From: Alphaproteobacteria bacterium
GTDB taxonomy: Bacteria; Pseudomonadota; Alphaproteobacteria; Rhodobacterales; Rhodobacteraceae
NCBI GenBank assembly: GCA_030427405.1
Contig: JAUHXK010000001.1
Location: 248,001-312,000, forward strand
Length of the DNA stretch: 64,000 nt
Direction of reading: 5' to 3'
Positions 18,241 through 28,369 of the stretch are shown here, in pieces (positions within the stretch are counted from its first letter, which is position 1; each line of letters begins with the position of its first letter). The translations under genes and the position numbers were made by a program. The notes under the pieces are model-generated. The model saw nothing but the letters and a program-made list of their open reading frames with translations. It was not told the origin of the DNA and searched no databases.

Positions 18241-18259
18241 GGCGGACTTCGTCTCCGCC
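18241..18259 (+). other. Candidate island attachment site / hairpin next to the integrase
   Basis: GGCGGA-CTTCGTC-TCCGCC is a six-pair stem with a seven-base loop, followed by ATTTTTC. It lies 150 bases from the integrase start, where P4-type islands normally end. The motif ...TCCGCCA followed by a T-run resembles the 3' end and terminator of a tRNA or tmRNA, as expected for the copy of the core left at one island junction. The assignment is inference; a plain terminator is the alternative. The opposite junction would be left of this window. Confidence 0.35.
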
Positions 18260-18333
18260 ATTTTTCTTGTACCAAAGAACCACCTTCCCCGGATGGCACT
18301 GCCCATTGGGGCAGCGGGCCTGCAAAGAAGTCA

Positions 18334-18356
18334 GGGCGTTCCGAATTGGAACGCCC
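18334..18356. terminator. Perfect hairpin downstream of the nap operon
   Basis: GGGCGTTCC-GAATT-GGAACGCCC has nine perfect pairs and sits about 100 bases past the last nap-operon gene (minus strand). The following T-run is weak in both directions (TGACTTCTTT on the minus strand). It probably ends the nap transcript. Confidence 0.55.
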
Positions 18357-18456
18357 CGGGATTTCTCTAATTCCAGATCACTGTCGTCCGCGCCCGGACC
18401 GAAGGAAATGGTGCGACGCCAAGACCAGGGGATATGGCCCCCCGGGTGGCTGCAGA

Positions 18457-18714
18457 TCAGACCGTGGTGCCTTTCAGACGGATTGCGCAGCCAAGGCTGC
18501 CTGCGCACAAGCCAACAACCACAGCGATGAACAGGTCCAGGACGCCAACCTGGGAAAAGTCCCAATGGGCAAAGACCACTGTTTCAGCGACCCCTACCAA
18601 GCCTCCCATCAGAGCGCCAAGCCAGAGGCGTCGGGTCATCATACCCAGCGCGAGGCCAAGAATGCCCGGCAGGCTAAGGATATTGCCACCTATGGTTCCA
18701 AGAATCTCGAGCAT
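18457..18714 (-). CDS. Small membrane protein at the end of the nap operon
   Basis: An 85-residue, almost wholly hydrophobic protein with about three transmembrane helices (residues 4-26, 30-50 and 58-78), rich in Gly, Leu and Val. AGAGG lies about eight bases before the ATG, and the gene follows napC by 13 bases on the same strand, so it is very likely co-transcribed. It does not match NapE, NapL or other known Nap subunits that I can recall. A role in assembly or anchoring of the nitrate reductase is possible but unproven. Confidence 0.7.
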   Translation of the reverse strand: MLEILGTIGGNILSLPGILGLALGMMTRRLWLGALMGGLVGVAETVVFAHWDFSQVGVLDLFIAVVVGLCAGSLGCAIRLKGTTV

Positions 18715-18727
18715 ATCTTGCCTCTTT

Positions 18728-19429
18728 TCAATCAGTACGGGTGGTCAGGAAAGACCGGATATCGGCCCCGTCGGCGGCCGCCTGCTGATGCGCCTTGGGC
18801 ACGGACTGTGCATTCAAAGCTTCGGTAACATCCTGATACTTTTCAAGGTATCCCGGCGGCAGGCTGTGGGCGATGCCCTGATGGCAATCAATGCAGGTCA
18901 TGTCGTTGTCGATCGCACGCTGGTGTTCGGACGCCGCGCGCGTTTCCTGGATAGTGAAATCCATGTAATCGAAGTTGTGACAGTTCCGGCATTCGCGGCT
19001 GTCTGACGCTTTCATCTTTTTCCAGACCGCAGAAGCCATGCTCAGGCGGTGATCCTCGTATTTTTCCGGCGTGCTGATGGTCCCGGCCAGCTCGTGGTAC
19101 ACGTCCTTGACCGCCATGATCTTGGCCTTGATCTTGTGGTTCCATTCATCCGGAACGTGGCAGTCCGAACAGATCGCACGCACACCCGAGTGGTTGTTGT
19201 AATGGACCGTTTCCCGGTATTCGCCCAGGTTGGTTTCCATCGTGTGGCACGAAACGCAGAATTCCTCGGTGTTTGTCAGTTCCAGCGTCCAGTGAAAGCC
19301 ACCCCAGAACAGAATACCCGCTAGAAAACCCGCGATCAGAAGAAACCCGGTGCTCAGCATGGCTGCGGGTGTCCAGAACCAAGTCCAGATGCGACGGATC
19401 AAACCGCCTTTTTCGGGAGAATCGGCCAT
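18728..19429 (-). CDS. napC: Tetrahaem cytochrome c quinol dehydrogenase NapC
   Basis: NapC (233 aa) oxidises quinol in the membrane and passes electrons to NapB and NapA in the periplasm. One N-terminal transmembrane helix (about residues 20-45) anchors it. Four CxxCH haem sites are visible: CVSCH, CSDCH, CRNCH and CIDCH, the NapC/NirT pattern. The C-terminal tail after the last haem (about 50 residues) is longer than the minimum for the family. It follows napB by about 30 bases. Confidence 0.96.
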   Translation of the reverse strand: MADSPEKGGLIRRIWTWFWTPAAMLSTGFLLIAGFLAGILFWGGFHWTLELTNTEEFCVSCHTMETNLGEYRETVHYNNHSGVRAICSDCHVPDEWNHKIKAKIMAVKDVYHELAGTISTPEKYEDHRLSMASAVWKKMKASDSRECRNCHNFDYMDFTIQETRAASEHQRAIDNDMTCIDCHQGIAHSLPPGYLEKYQDVTEALNAQSVPKAHQQAAADGADIRSFLTTRTD

Positions 19430-19458
19430 ATCAGTACTCCTTTCAGACAGGTTTTGGA

Positions 19459-19899
19459 TTAGTTGCCGGAGGAGGGCTGAAAGTCGTTATCGACCAGCGC
19501 GGGCGCATCGGCCTGCGGGACGTGACACTGGTTGCAGAAATACCGGGTGCCCGCGATCTGATCCAATTCGTTGCCTTCACGATCCAGGTAATGGGTCATC
19601 GACAAGGTCGGGGCGCCCCGTTCACCTGCCTTGGTCCAGTCGTGGCAGGACAGGCATTGGTTGGTCCGCAAGTCGATCTGGTATTGATCGATCTTATGCG
19701 GCACCAGCGGCGGCTGCTGACGGTAATTCCGCTGCATGCGGCCTTCGACGTTGCGATGCACCTGGTCAAGCACGACGGGTTCGTCGACTTCGGCACCCCG
19801 GAGCGAATCGACCTGGGCGGATTGCGCAAGAGCAAGCCCGCTCAGGAGCAAAACTGGTATCAGGGCTATTCCGCCTGTAACGATTGGCTTTTTCATCAT
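19459..19899 (-). CDS. napB: Periplasmic dihaem cytochrome c NapB
   Basis: NapB (146 aa) is the small electron-transfer subunit that delivers electrons to NapA. A cleavable signal peptide is clear (MMKKPIVTGGIALIPVLLLS, ending near ALAQ). Two CxxCH sites bind haem c: CLSCHDW and CNQCHVP. The start may be the second Met (19,896). Length is typical. Confidence 0.95.
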   Translation of the reverse strand: MMKKPIVTGGIALIPVLLLSGLALAQSAQVDSLRGAEVDEPVVLDQVHRNVEGRMQRNYRQQPPLVPHKIDQYQIDLRTNQCLSCHDWTKAGERGAPTLSMTHYLDREGNELDQIAGTRYFCNQCHVPQADAPALVDNDFQPSSGN

Positions 19900-19908
19900 G
19901 GCACTCCC

Positions 19909-20826
19909 TTAAATAGGTCTGGCGGCGCGCTTTTCTGGCGCGGCAACTGGATCGGAAGGTGCGACGAGGCTGTCGTCGAACCGGTGAGTATAGGTGAAGA
20001 CATCGACCGCACAGACATCAATGCAGCGGCCGCAATTGGTGCAATCGGGTGACAGGATCACGGGCGAACTGCCCGGCTTGCCCTTCAGTGCGGGGGATAT
20101 CACCTGGTTTTCGGGACACACCGCATAGCAATCCATGCAGTCGTCGCAGGCAGAGCGGTTGGCGGCGCTGACCCTCAGCAGGCTTTTCGAACCGACCAGC
20201 CCGTAAAAAGCCCCGACCGGGCAGACATGCCCGCACCAGCCATGGCGGGCAACGAAAAGATCAAAGACAAAGATCCCGGCAATCATGGCCCAGACAGAGC
20301 CCATTCCGAACACCAGACCACGGTGCAGCATCGTGATCGGGTTTATCAGTTCCCACGCAATGACCCCGGTCAGCGCGGACACGATCAGAACCATCGACAG
20401 CACCCACAACCGGGTGGAACGTTTCGGCTGCCAGCCCTTGGGCAGGTTCAGACGGCGATGCAGCCAATGGGCGGCGTCGGTCACGGGGTTGATCGGGCAG
20501 ACCCACGCGCAATAGACGCGACCGCCAATCATCGCATAAGCGATCAGAACGATCAGCCCACCGACCAGCGCGGTCACCTCGGGCCAGTGCCCTGCGACCA
20601 TGCCCTGAAGCAGGATAAGCGGGTCGGTCAATGGCAACACGCCAAGTGTCAGTGACCCGGCCAATGTCCCTTGCACGACCCACAGTCCGAACCAGGGCCC
20701 AAGCAGAAACAGGACCAGGAAGAAAGTCTGGCTCAGGCGTCGCAGCAACAAAAAGCGATGCGCGCCGATCCAGCCCTTGGCGGCTTGCGCCTCCTGCCCG
20801 ACGGGTATCTGGACACGCGCGCTCAT
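19909..20826 (-). CDS. napH: Membrane ferredoxin-type quinol dehydrogenase NapH
   Basis: NapH (305 aa) is an integral membrane iron-sulfur protein that works with NapG to feed electrons from quinol into the nitrate reductase. It has four transmembrane helices, two cytoplasmic CxxxCP motifs (CAWVCP, CGHVCP), and two C-terminal [4Fe-4S] ferredoxin motifs ([23 protein letters not shown]). The start overlaps the napG stop (ATGA). Confidence 0.95.
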   Translation of the reverse strand: MSARVQIPVGQEAQAAKGWIGAHRFLLLRRLSQTFFLVLFLLGPWFGLWVVQGTLAGSLTLGVLPLTDPLILLQGMVAGHWPEVTALVGGLIVLIAYAMIGGRVYCAWVCPINPVTDAAHWLHRRLNLPKGWQPKRSTRLWVLSMVLIVSALTGVIAWELINPITMLHRGLVFGMGSVWAMIAGIFVFDLFVARHGWCGHVCPVGAFYGLVGSKSLLRVSAANRSACDDCMDCYAVCPENQVISPALKGKPGSSPVILSPDCTNCGRCIDVCAVDVFTYTHRFDDSLVAPSDPVAAPEKRAARPI

Positions 20827-21641
20827 TGGCCGACACCCGGCAAATCGTATCCCGGAGCAAACCCGCCCGGGGCCACCAGATTATCCGTACCCGGTCCCGG
20901 CAACCTGTCAGGTAGATCAATCAGCCCTTCGACGATTGGCCCGCCCTTGGCCTCTTTTTCTTCCCAGCCTTTCAAATAATGCTCGGCCGAGCTGCCGCGA
21001 GCCAGTCGGGCCGGCAGCACCTTGATTGCCGCCTCGGGCAGCACGCAGCTTTTTTCGCACATCCCGCATCCGGTACACCGGTCCGCATGGACGGTGGGCG
21101 CGAATATCGCGTGATGACCGGATCGGGTGTTGTGCGAAAGCTCAAGTGTGATCGCCTCGTCGATCACGGGGCAAACCCGGTAACAGACGTCACAGCGCAG
21201 ACCCAGAAAGTTCAGACAGTTTTCCTGATCGACAAGCACGGCCACGCCCATTTTCGCGTCATCGATATCGTCAAGGCCGGGGTCCAGCGCGCCGGTCGGG
21301 CAGGCCGCGACGCAAGGGATGTCGTCGCACATCTCGCAAGGGATGTCTCGGGCGGTGAAATAAGGCGTACCGGTTGCCACGGCATCGACGCCAAGCTCGG
21401 CCAGTTTCAACGTGTCATAGGGACAATCCCGCACGCACAGACCGCAACGGATGCAGGCGGACAGGAAATCTTGTTCAGGCAATGCCCCAGGCGGGCGCAG
21501 GGCCTCGGCCGGCAACGCGCGGGCGTCGCGGGCCAGATAGGCCAGCAACGATCCGGCGACGATGCAACCGCCCGCCGCACGCGCCGAATCCTGCAGGAAA
21601 CGGCGCCTTTGCGGCGAAAGGGGTGTTCCGGCTAGGGACAT
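20823..21641 (-). CDS. napG: Periplasmic ferredoxin-type protein NapG
   Basis: NapG (272 aa) is the exported iron-sulfur partner of NapH. A twin-arginine signal is visible ([17 protein letters not shown]), so it is exported folded. Four cysteine clusters bind [4Fe-4S] centres: [26 protein letters not shown], a divergent CDVCYRVCP, and [11 protein letters not shown]. The gene lies between napA and napH and overlaps napH. Confidence 0.95.
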   Translation of the reverse strand: MSLAGTPLSPQRRRFLQDSARAAGGCIVAGSLLAYLARDARALPAEALRPPGALPEQDFLSACIRCGLCVRDCPYDTLKLAELGVDAVATGTPYFTARDIPCEMCDDIPCVAACPTGALDPGLDDIDDAKMGVAVLVDQENCLNFLGLRCDVCYRVCPVIDEAITLELSHNTRSGHHAIFAPTVHADRCTGCGMCEKSCVLPEAAIKVLPARLARGSSAEHYLKGWEEKEAKGGPIVEGLIDLPDRLPGPGTDNLVAPGGFAPGYDLPGVGQ

Positions 21642-21668
21642 GGGGATTACCTTTGCGATCCGGGCCGG

Positions 21669-24161
21669 TTATGCGCGCTCGACCTTGCAGGCGCATTTTT
21701 TGAAATCGGTTTCCTTGGACAACGGGCAGGTCGCATCAAGCGTCAGCTTGTTGGTCAATTGCCCTTCGTCAAACCACGGCATGAACACCAGGCCACGCGG
21801 CACCTTGTTGCGCCCGCGGGTCTCGACCCGGCTGGTGACTTCGCCGCGACGGGTCGACAGCACGATTTCCTGCCCGCGACGGACGCCGCGATCCTTGGCG
21901 TCTTCGGGGTGCATATAAACAACAGCCGCCGGGAACGCCCGGTGCAACTCGGGCACGCGCCGGGTCATCGAACCCGAATGCCAATGTTCAAGCACACGAC
22001 CGGTACACAGCCACAGATCGTATTCCGCATCGGGTTCTTCGGCAGCCGGTTCATAGGGGGCAAAGATGATCTTGGCCTTGCCGTCCTTGTGGCCATAGAA
22101 CTTTACGTCTGCGCCTTCGGGAACATAGGGGTCGTAGCCTTCGCGGAAGCGGTACAGCGTTTCCTTGCCGTCCACGACCGGCCAGCGCATGCCCCGCGCC
22201 TGGTGGTACATTTCGAACGGGGCCAGGTCATGCGCATGGCCGCGGCCGAAATTGGCGTATTCCTCGAACAGGCCTTTCTGGACGTAGTACCCGAAATGCT
22301 CGGCGTCGTCGTTGTCGAACCCTTCGGCGGTTTCGGACAACGGAAACTTGTCGATGCTGCCATTCGCGAAAAGCACGTCATACATGGTCTTGCCGCGATG
22401 CTCGGGCATCTTGGCCAAAAGCTCTTCGCCCCAGACCTCTTCGACGGTGAAGCGTTTCGAGAACTCCATCACCTGCCACAGGTCCGATTTCGCCTCGCCC
22501 GGTGCCTTGACCTGCTGGCGCCAGAACTGGGTGCGGCGCTCGGCGTTGCCATAGGCACCTTCTTTTTCGACCCACATGGCGGTGGGCAGGATCAGGTCGG
22601 CCGAAACCGCCGTCACCGTCGGATAGGGATCGGAAACGGTGATAAAGTTCTCGGGGTTGCGATAGCCGGGATAGCCCTCTTCGTTCATGTTGGGCGCGGC
22701 CTGCATGTTGTTGTTGCACTGCACCCAATAGGCGTTCAGATCACCATCTTTCAGCTTGCGATGCTGCAGCACGGCGTGAAAGCCGGGCTTGGGCGGAATG
22801 GTCCCTTCGGGCACGTTCCAGGCGGTCTCGCAAATCTGGCGATGCTCGTCATTCATGACGACCATGTCCGCAGGCAGACGGTGGGCAAAGGTGCCGACTT
22901 CGCGCGCGGTGCCACAGGCCGACGGCTGGCCGGTCAGCGAGAAGGGCGAGTTGCCGGGCTCGGAAATCTTGCCGACCAGCAGGTGGACGTTATACATCAA
23001 CGAATTCACCCACGACCCGCGCGTGTGCTGGTTGAAGCCCATCGTCCACAGGCTCATGACCTTGCGGTTGGGATCGGCATATTGCTTGGCCAGCTTTTCA
23101 AGGCTTGCCGCAGGAACACCGGACAATTCGGCAGTATATTCCAACGTGTATGGCGCGACCGACGCGGCGTATTCTTCAAAGCTGATCGCTTCCAGCTTGC
23201 CCGAGTTCGGGTTTTCGGCCTCTTGCTGCAACGGATTGTTTTCGCGCAGACCATAGCCGATATCGGTGGCGGTCTTGGTGATGTTGACGTGGTTTTTGAC
23301 AAAGTCTTCGTTCACCGCGCCGGTCTGAATGATGTAGTTGGCGATATAGTTCAGAATTGCCAGGTCGGTCTGCGGCTTGAAGATCATGCCATTGTCGGCC
23401 AGCTCGAACGAACGGTGTTCGAACGTGGACAGGACATGCACTTCGGCACCCGGCTTGGTCAGGCGCGTGTCGGTCAGACGCGACCACAGGATCGGGTGCA
23501 TCTCGGCCATGTTCGACCCCCACAGCACAAAAGTGTCCGCGTGTTCGAGGTCGTCATAGCAGCCCATCGGCTCGTCGATGCCGAAGGTGCGGATGAACCC
23601 CACCACGGCCGAGGCCATACAGTGGCGGGCGTTGGGGTCGATGTTGTTCGACCGGAACCCGGCTTTCATCATCTTGGCCGCGGCGTACCCTTCCCAGACG
23701 GTCCACTGACCCGAGCCGAACATGCCGACACTGGTCGGGCCCTTCTTGGCCAGCGCCTCTTTCCACTTGGCGGCCATGACATCAAAGGCTTCGTCCCAGG
23801 ACACGGGCTCAAACTCGCCATTCTTGTCATATTGACCGTTCGACTTGCGCAGCAGCGGCGTGGTCAGGCGGTCCTTGCCGTACATGATCTTGGACAGGAA
23901 ATAGCCCTTGATACAGTTCAGGCCCCGGTTCACCGGCGCGTCCGGGTCGCCCTGGGTAGCGACGACGCGGCCTTCCTTGGTGCCGACCAGGACGGAACAG
24001 CCGGTACCACAGAACCGGCATGCGGCCTTGTCCCAGCGAATGTCCGGGCCGGCGGCTTGTGCTGCGGCGTCGCCCGCGGCCAGGGGAATACCCGCGGCCG
24101 AGGCGGTCGCGGCGGCGGCGGAGGACTTGAGGAAAGTACGACGTGATTCAGAGATGGTCAT
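21669..24161 (-). CDS. napA: Periplasmic nitrate reductase catalytic subunit NapA
   Basis: NapA (830 aa) reduces nitrate to nitrite at a bis-MGD molybdenum centre in the periplasm. The Tat signal is [11 protein letters not shown], followed by a small hydrophobic stretch. The [4Fe-4S] ligands are C48, C51, C55 and C83 (CRFCGTGC ... GLNCIKGY). The Mo-coordinating Cys is C181 in [10 protein letters not shown]. Length and motifs are those of the alphaproteobacterial enzyme. Its start overlaps the napD stop in an ATGA. It allows nitrate to be used as an electron sink without generating proton-motive force at NapA itself. Confidence 0.98.
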   Translation of the reverse strand: MTISESRRTFLKSSAAAATASAAGIPLAAGDAAAQAAGPDIRWDKAACRFCGTGCSVLVGTKEGRVVATQGDPDAPVNRGLNCIKGYFLSKIMYGKDRLTTPLLRKSNGQYDKNGEFEPVSWDEAFDVMAAKWKEALAKKGPTSVGMFGSGQWTVWEGYAAAKMMKAGFRSNNIDPNARHCMASAVVGFIRTFGIDEPMGCYDDLEHADTFVLWGSNMAEMHPILWSRLTDTRLTKPGAEVHVLSTFEHRSFELADNGMIFKPQTDLAILNYIANYIIQTGAVNEDFVKNHVNITKTATDIGYGLRENNPLQQEAENPNSGKLEAISFEEYAASVAPYTLEYTAELSGVPAASLEKLAKQYADPNRKVMSLWTMGFNQHTRGSWVNSLMYNVHLLVGKISEPGNSPFSLTGQPSACGTAREVGTFAHRLPADMVVMNDEHRQICETAWNVPEGTIPPKPGFHAVLQHRKLKDGDLNAYWVQCNNNMQAAPNMNEEGYPGYRNPENFITVSDPYPTVTAVSADLILPTAMWVEKEGAYGNAERRTQFWRQQVKAPGEAKSDLWQVMEFSKRFTVEEVWGEELLAKMPEHRGKTMYDVLFANGSIDKFPLSETAEGFDNDDAEHFGYYVQKGLFEEYANFGRGHAHDLAPFEMYHQARGMRWPVVDGKETLYRFREGYDPYVPEGADVKFYGHKDGKAKIIFAPYEPAAEEPDAEYDLWLCTGRVLEHWHSGSMTRRVPELHRAFPAAVVYMHPEDAKDRGVRRGQEIVLSTRRGEVTSRVETRGRNKVPRGLVFMPWFDEGQLTNKLTLDATCPLSKETDFKKCACKVERA

Positions 24162-24451
24162 GGCATGGGCCTCCTGCTTGTCGGTTGGCTTGGGGCATCA
24201 GGGCGCGGAGTGCTTTCCGCGAGATCTTCGAAATGGTGGTAGGTAAGGCTGAGCGAGATCACACCGGGGATCTGATGCAAATCCATGATGGTCTCGGACG
24301 CCAGTCGATCCGGCGTATCCTCTACGACGACGACAAAACGGCCATCTTCAGCCGCTGCGTGAATTTCTACACCCGGGGTGTCGCTGACAGTACGGCGGGC
24401 GCTGTCAACGCGGTCAGGTGCAACATGTATCAGGCATCCGCAGATGTTCAT
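24158..24451 (-). CDS. napD: NapA maturation chaperone NapD
   Basis: NapD (97 aa) is the small cytoplasmic chaperone that binds the Tat signal peptide of NapA and delays export until the cofactor is inserted. The N-terminal [12 protein letters not shown] and the VVVED / [19 protein letters not shown] segments fit the ferredoxin-like fold of the family. The gene overlaps both napF and napA in ATGA junctions, so synthesis is coupled to NapA. Confidence 0.93.
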   Translation of the reverse strand: MNICGCLIHVAPDRVDSARRTVSDTPGVEIHAAAEDGRFVVVVEDTPDRLASETIMDLHQIPGVISLSLTYHHFEDLAESTPRPDAPSQPTSRRPMP

Positions 24452-24960
24452 TGGGCTGCTTTCGATTGGTGTTCGGATTGACGTTCAAGTGCGATGGCCC
24501 CTGCAGGGCAGGACGCAGCACAGGCGCCGCACCCCGCGCAGGCATCGCGATCCAGCACCGGCTGGGCGCGACCGCCCAGCTGCAGCTTGAACCGGATCGC
24601 ATCGTGATCGCAGCTGTCGTGACACACCCGGCAACTGACACCGTTCAGGGACAGGCACGTATTTTCGACCCTGGCACGCCAGGGCCAGGCATCCATATGG
24701 TCGACCTCAAGCGCGCCCGTCGCACAGGACCGAGCGCATTCGCCGCAAAAGGTGCAGGGGCTGGTTTGCAACTGGACAAACGGGTACCCGTCCTGTCCGA
24801 ACGCGATGATCTCTTCGGGGCAGGCCTGCGCACAATCACCACACGCCGAACACAGATCGTCAAACCTGTCCTCGATGGCCCCCGGAGGCCTGATCACGTC
24901 GGATTTCCGACGCAGCATGCGCGCGCTGAGAAAGGCGCGCCTGTTGGTAACTGTACCCAT
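24448..24960 (-). CDS. napF: Ferredoxin-type protein NapF
   Basis: NapF (170 aa) is a cytoplasmic iron-sulfur protein involved in NapA maturation. Cysteine clusters are CSACGDCAQACP, CTFCGECARSC, a divergent CRVCHDSCDH, and CAGCGACAASCP. It is the first gene of the operon napF-D-A-G-H-B-C; napE is absent here. The FNR-type site about 75 bases upstream suggests induction under low oxygen. Confidence 0.94.
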   Translation of the reverse strand: MGTVTNRRAFLSARMLRRKSDVIRPPGAIEDRFDDLCSACGDCAQACPEEIIAFGQDGYPFVQLQTSPCTFCGECARSCATGALEVDHMDAWPWRARVENTCLSLNGVSCRVCHDSCDHDAIRFKLQLGGRAQPVLDRDACAGCGACAASCPAGAIALERQSEHQSKAAQ

Positions 24961-25034
24961 GTGCTGGTGACCTATGTTCGCTTAGGTAACTTGCTTTGCA
25001 GGTTCGTGCTTACCGCGATTGTAGCTTAACAGAA

Positions 25035-25048
25035 TTGACCTAGATCAT
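25035..25048. promoter_or_regulatory. FNR/FnrL-type binding site upstream of napF
   Basis: TTGAC-CTAG-ATCAT matches the FNR-family consensus TTGAT-N4-ATCAA at eight of ten positions and lies 75 bases upstream of the napF start. It would let FnrL (or a Dnr-type relative) switch on nap at low oxygen. The divergent arsenic operon starts 178 bases away, but its regulator is encoded in its own first gene. Confidence 0.65.
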
Positions 25049-25225
25049 ATCAGCTTTGCATTATTTTTGCGTGCCCCCGTCGGGTTTTCACTTGTAATAC
25101 AGCGCTTTCACAACCGCTACATGCAAGGCCACGGCCCAATCTGTCGCAAAAAATTCACACGAAACCAGGCACAATATCGTTCGAATCATATTGCGGAATT
25201 TCTTTATTTCGATAAAACGCGAAAT

Positions 25226-26056
25226 ATGGAAACAACGATCCCTCTTCGCCTTTCGGTCCTTGGACATGCGCAACGCCTTGCGGTGTTCCGTCTGCTCATG
25301 CGCCGGTATCCCGACAAGGTCCCCGCCGGTGAAATTGCCGCGGCGCTGGACGTGAAACCCAGCACGCTGTCCTCTTACCTGTCTGCATTGATGCAAGCGG
25401 GGCTGGTGACGCAATCCCGCGATGGGACGTGGCTGTTCTATCAGGCTGATATGAACGGGATTCGCGAAACGATGGATGCGCTGTTTCTGGACTGCTGCCG
25501 CGGTCGCCCCGAAATCTGTCTTAGCGTTTACCCCCATGACGATCCGGAGAACACACCGATGACTGACACGACCTATGACGTATTGTTCATCTGCACGGGA
25601 AATTCCGCGCGCTCGATCTTTGCCGAATGCCTGTTGCGCGACGCCGGCAACGACCGCTTTAACGTCTATTCCGCAGGGACCAGGCCCAGCTCTGAACTGA
25701 ACCCGTTCGCGGTGGAGGTTCTGCGTGCGAAAGGGCACGACGTCGAAACGCTGCGCTCCAAGAATGTCAGCGCGTTCATCGGGGATGATGCCCCACAGTT
25801 CGACTTCGTGTTCACCGTCTGCGATCAGGCCGCAAACGAAGAATGCCCGGCCTGGGAAGGGCAGCCGATTTCCGGCCATTGGGGCATGCCCGACCCCGTC
25901 AAGGTCACAGGCAGCGAAGCGGAAAAGAGCCTTGCCTTTCAACAGGCCTACGGAACGCTGAAGAACCGCATTCGGGCGTTTTCGGCGCTGCCGATCCAGC
26001 AGCTTGACCGTATCTCGCTGCAGAAAGCCGTCGATGACATAGCGATCAACCACTGA
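25226..26056 (+). CDS. ArsR-type repressor fused to arsenate reductase (ArsC)
   Basis: A 276-residue fusion. Residues 1-105 are a winged-helix ArsR domain ([27 protein letters not shown]), with a C-terminal pair of Cys ([11 protein letters not shown]) that could sense arsenite. Residues 112-276 are a low-molecular-weight phosphatase-type arsenate reductase: active-site loop [10 protein letters not shown] (CX5R) and the Asp motif WGMPDPV. It reduces arsenate to arsenite for export. An open frame runs further upstream, but the ATG at 25,226 matches the usual ArsR start. It is the first gene of the operon with gapdh, arsJ and acr3. Confidence 0.93.
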   Translation: METTIPLRLSVLGHAQRLAVFRLLMRRYPDKVPAGEIAAALDVKPSTLSSYLSALMQAGLVTQSRDGTWLFYQADMNGIRETMDALFLDCCRGRPEICLSVYPHDDPENTPMTDTTYDVLFICTGNSARSIFAECLLRDAGNDRFNVYSAGTRPSSELNPFAVEVLRAKGHDVETLRSKNVSAFIGDDAPQFDFVFTVCDQAANEECPAWEGQPISGHWGMPDPVKVTGSEAEKSLAFQQAYGTLKNRIRAFSALPIQQLDRISLQKAVDDIAINH

Positions 26057-26087
26057 TCCACAACGCCAAGGGAAGATTGAGAAAACG

Positions 26088-27086
26088 ATGACTGTCTATG
26101 CATTGAACGGCCTTGGCCGGATGGGAAAACTAGCCCTCAGACCGTTGCTGGAAAGTGGCGCTGAAATCGCCTGGATCAACGATGCCGTCGGCGATCCGGC
26201 GATGCATGCGCATCTTCTGGAATTCGACACCGTCCACGGCCGTTGGCAGGCAACCTTTGCCGCGGACGCGGACGCGATCACCATAGACGGCACCCGCCTG
26301 CCGGTGCACAACGCCAAACGGATCGAAGACCTGCCGCTGGACGGTGTCGATGTGGTGATCGATTGCACCGGCGTTTTCAAGACCGAGGCCAAGCTGACGC
26401 CCTATTTCGAGGGTGGCGTGAAAAAGGTTATCGTGTCTGCTCCCGTCAAGGATGGCAACGCGGCCAATATCGTCTATGGCGTAAACGAGGACACATACGA
26501 CCCCGCGCGCCACCGTATCGTGACCGCAGCCAGCTGCACGACCAACTGTCTTGCGCCGGTCGTCAAGGTGCTGCACGAGGCGCTGGGAATTCGTCACGGC
26601 TCGATCACCACGATCCACGACGTGACCAACACGCAGACCATCGTGGACCGACCCGCCAAGGATTTGCGGCGCGCCCGCTCGGCGTTGAACTCGCTGATCC
26701 CGACCAGTACTGGCAGCGCCACGGCGATCACCCTCATCTACCCCGAACTGACCGGCAAGCTGAACGGCCACGCAGTCCGGGTTCCGCTGCTGAACGCGTC
26801 GATCACCGATTGCGTCTTCGAAGTTGAGCGCGAGACCACTGCCGAGGAAGTCAACGCCTTGTTCAAATCCGCCGCCGAAGGACCTCTGTCAGGCATCCTG
26901 GGCTATGAGGAACGGCCGCTTGTCTCGGCCGATTACACCAACGATCAACGCTCTTCTATCGTGGATGCCCCCTCGACCATGGTGGTGAACGGCACGCAGG
27001 TCAAAATCTACGCCTGGTATGACAATGAAATGGGCTATGCGCACCGTCTGGTCGACGTCGCGCGCATGGTGGGCGAAAGATTATGA
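26088..27086 (+). CDS. ArsJ-associated glyceraldehyde-3-phosphate dehydrogenase
   Basis: A GAPDH (332 aa) with NAD-binding [10 protein letters not shown] at the N-terminus and catalytic Cys in ASCTTNC (near residue 151). In ars operons this enzyme uses arsenate in place of phosphate and forms 1-arseno-3-phosphoglycerate, which ArsJ exports. The stop overlaps the arsJ start (ATGA), which supports a dedicated role in arsenate detoxification rather than glycolysis. Confidence 0.95.
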   Translation: MTVYALNGLGRMGKLALRPLLESGAEIAWINDAVGDPAMHAHLLEFDTVHGRWQATFAADADAITIDGTRLPVHNAKRIEDLPLDGVDVVIDCTGVFKTEAKLTPYFEGGVKKVIVSAPVKDGNAANIVYGVNEDTYDPARHRIVTAASCTTNCLAPVVKVLHEALGIRHGSITTIHDVTNTQTIVDRPAKDLRRARSALNSLIPTSTGSATAITLIYPELTGKLNGHAVRVPLLNASITDCVFEVERETTAEEVNALFKSAAEGPLSGILGYEERPLVSADYTNDQRSSIVDAPSTMVVNGTQVKIYAWYDNEMGYAHRLVDVARMVGERL

Positions 27087-28369
27087 CCCAATCTGGCGGA
27101 ACCGACGGCAGGCCATCCGGGCTGTCGGCCTATGTGGCCGTCACGGCCGCCTATTGGGCCTTTATGCTGACCGATGGCGCCCTTCGGATGCTGGTGCTGC
27201 TGCACTTTCACACGTTGGGTTTCACGCCGGTTCAACTGGCCTATCTTTTCGTCCTGTACGAGTTTGCGGGCATGGCCACCAACCTTTCTGCGGGCTGGAT
27301 TGCCGCGCGGTTCGGCCTGGCCTCGACGCTGTATGCGGGGCTGGGATTGCAGGTCGTGGCATTGTTGGCGCTGGCGCAGTTGGACCCCGGATGGCAAATC
27401 GGCTTTTCGGTCGCGTTTGTCATGGTGGTGCAAGGGCTGTCAGGCGTGGCCAAGGACCTTGCCAAGATGTCCTCGAAATCCGCGGTCAAGCTCTTGGCCC
27501 CAAAAGACGGGGACGGGCTGTTCCGGTGGGTGGCGGTGCTGACCGGGTCAAAGAACGCGGTCAAAGGCCTGGGTTTCCTGCTGGGGGCCGGGCTGCTGGC
27601 GCTGGCGGGTTTCACGATGGCGACTTTGGTCATGGCCGCGGTTCTTGTCGCGATCTTGATTGCGGTGGCCGTGGCGATGCCTGCCGGCCTGCCCGCTGGT
27701 CGAAAAGACGCCAAGTTCTCTGAGGTCTTTTCGAAATCGTCCAATATCAACTGGCTGTCTGCTGCCCGCGTATTCCTTTTCGGCGCACGGGATGTCTGGT
27801 TCGTGGTCGGTATTCCGGTCTATTTCTACGCTGTCCTGTCAGATGGCACCGAAGAGGGAAACCGGGCCACGTTTTTCCTGATCGGCAGCTTCATGGCGCT
27901 GTGGATCATCTTTTACGGGGCCATTCAGGCCTCGGCCCCGCGCCTGTTGCGGGCCGCCGACCGCAGCGAGGCTGACCTGATCGCAGCCGCGCGTCACTGG
28001 GCCAGCGCGCTGGCGGCCATTCCGGCGCTGCTGGCGATTGCCGCCTGGGCCGCGGGACAACCCGCGTTGTGGCTGACCGTGACGCTGGTATTGGGTCTGC
28101 TCGCCTTTGGGGCGTTGTTCGCGGTGAATTCTTCGCTGCACTCATACCTTATCCTCGCCTTTACCAAGGACGAGCGGGTCACGATGGATGTCGGATTCTA
28201 CTATATGGCCAACGCAGGCGGGCGGCTTCTTGGCACGGTATTGTCTGGCCTGACCTACCAGCTTGGCGGCGTTCCCGCGTGCCTTGGCACTGCGGCGGTG
28301 ATGGTGGCCCTAAGTGCATTGGCCGCTGGCCGTCTACAAAAAAACACACAATCTGAGGCTGAAGCATGA
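27083..28369 (+). CDS. arsJ: Organoarsenical efflux MFS transporter ArsJ
   Basis: A 428-residue major-facilitator protein with about 12 hydrophobic segments. It starts [25 protein letters not shown], the typical ArsJ opening. Known ArsJ proteins export 1-arseno-3-phosphoglycerate made by the neighbouring GAPDH. The gene is coupled by ATGA overlaps to gapdh upstream and acr3 downstream. Confidence 0.93.
   Translation: MTQSGGTDGRPSGLSAYVAVTAAYWAFMLTDGALRMLVLLHFHTLGFTPVQLAYLFVLYEFAGMATNLSAGWIAARFGLASTLYAGLGLQVVALLALAQLDPGWQIGFSVAFVMVVQGLSGVAKDLAKMSSKSAVKLLAPKDGDGLFRWVAVLTGSKNAVKGLGFLLGAGLLALAGFTMATLVMAAVLVAILIAVAVAMPAGLPAGRKDAKFSEVFSKSSNINWLSAARVFLFGARDVWFVVGIPVYFYAVLSDGTEEGNRATFFLIGSFMALWIIFYGAIQASAPRLLRAADRSEADLIAAARHWASALAAIPALLAIAAWAAGQPALWLTVTLVLGLLAFGALFAVNSSLHSYLILAFTKDERVTMDVGFYYMANAGGRLLGTVLSGLTYQLGGVPACLGTAAVMVALSALAAGRLQKNTQSEAEA

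Noticed and set aside
21759..24146. Very long open frame (about 795 residues) on the plus strand opposite napA
   Set aside because: It is a shadow of napA in GC-rich DNA; its product has low-complexity His/Gly/Val composition and no motifs, while napA has every family motif.
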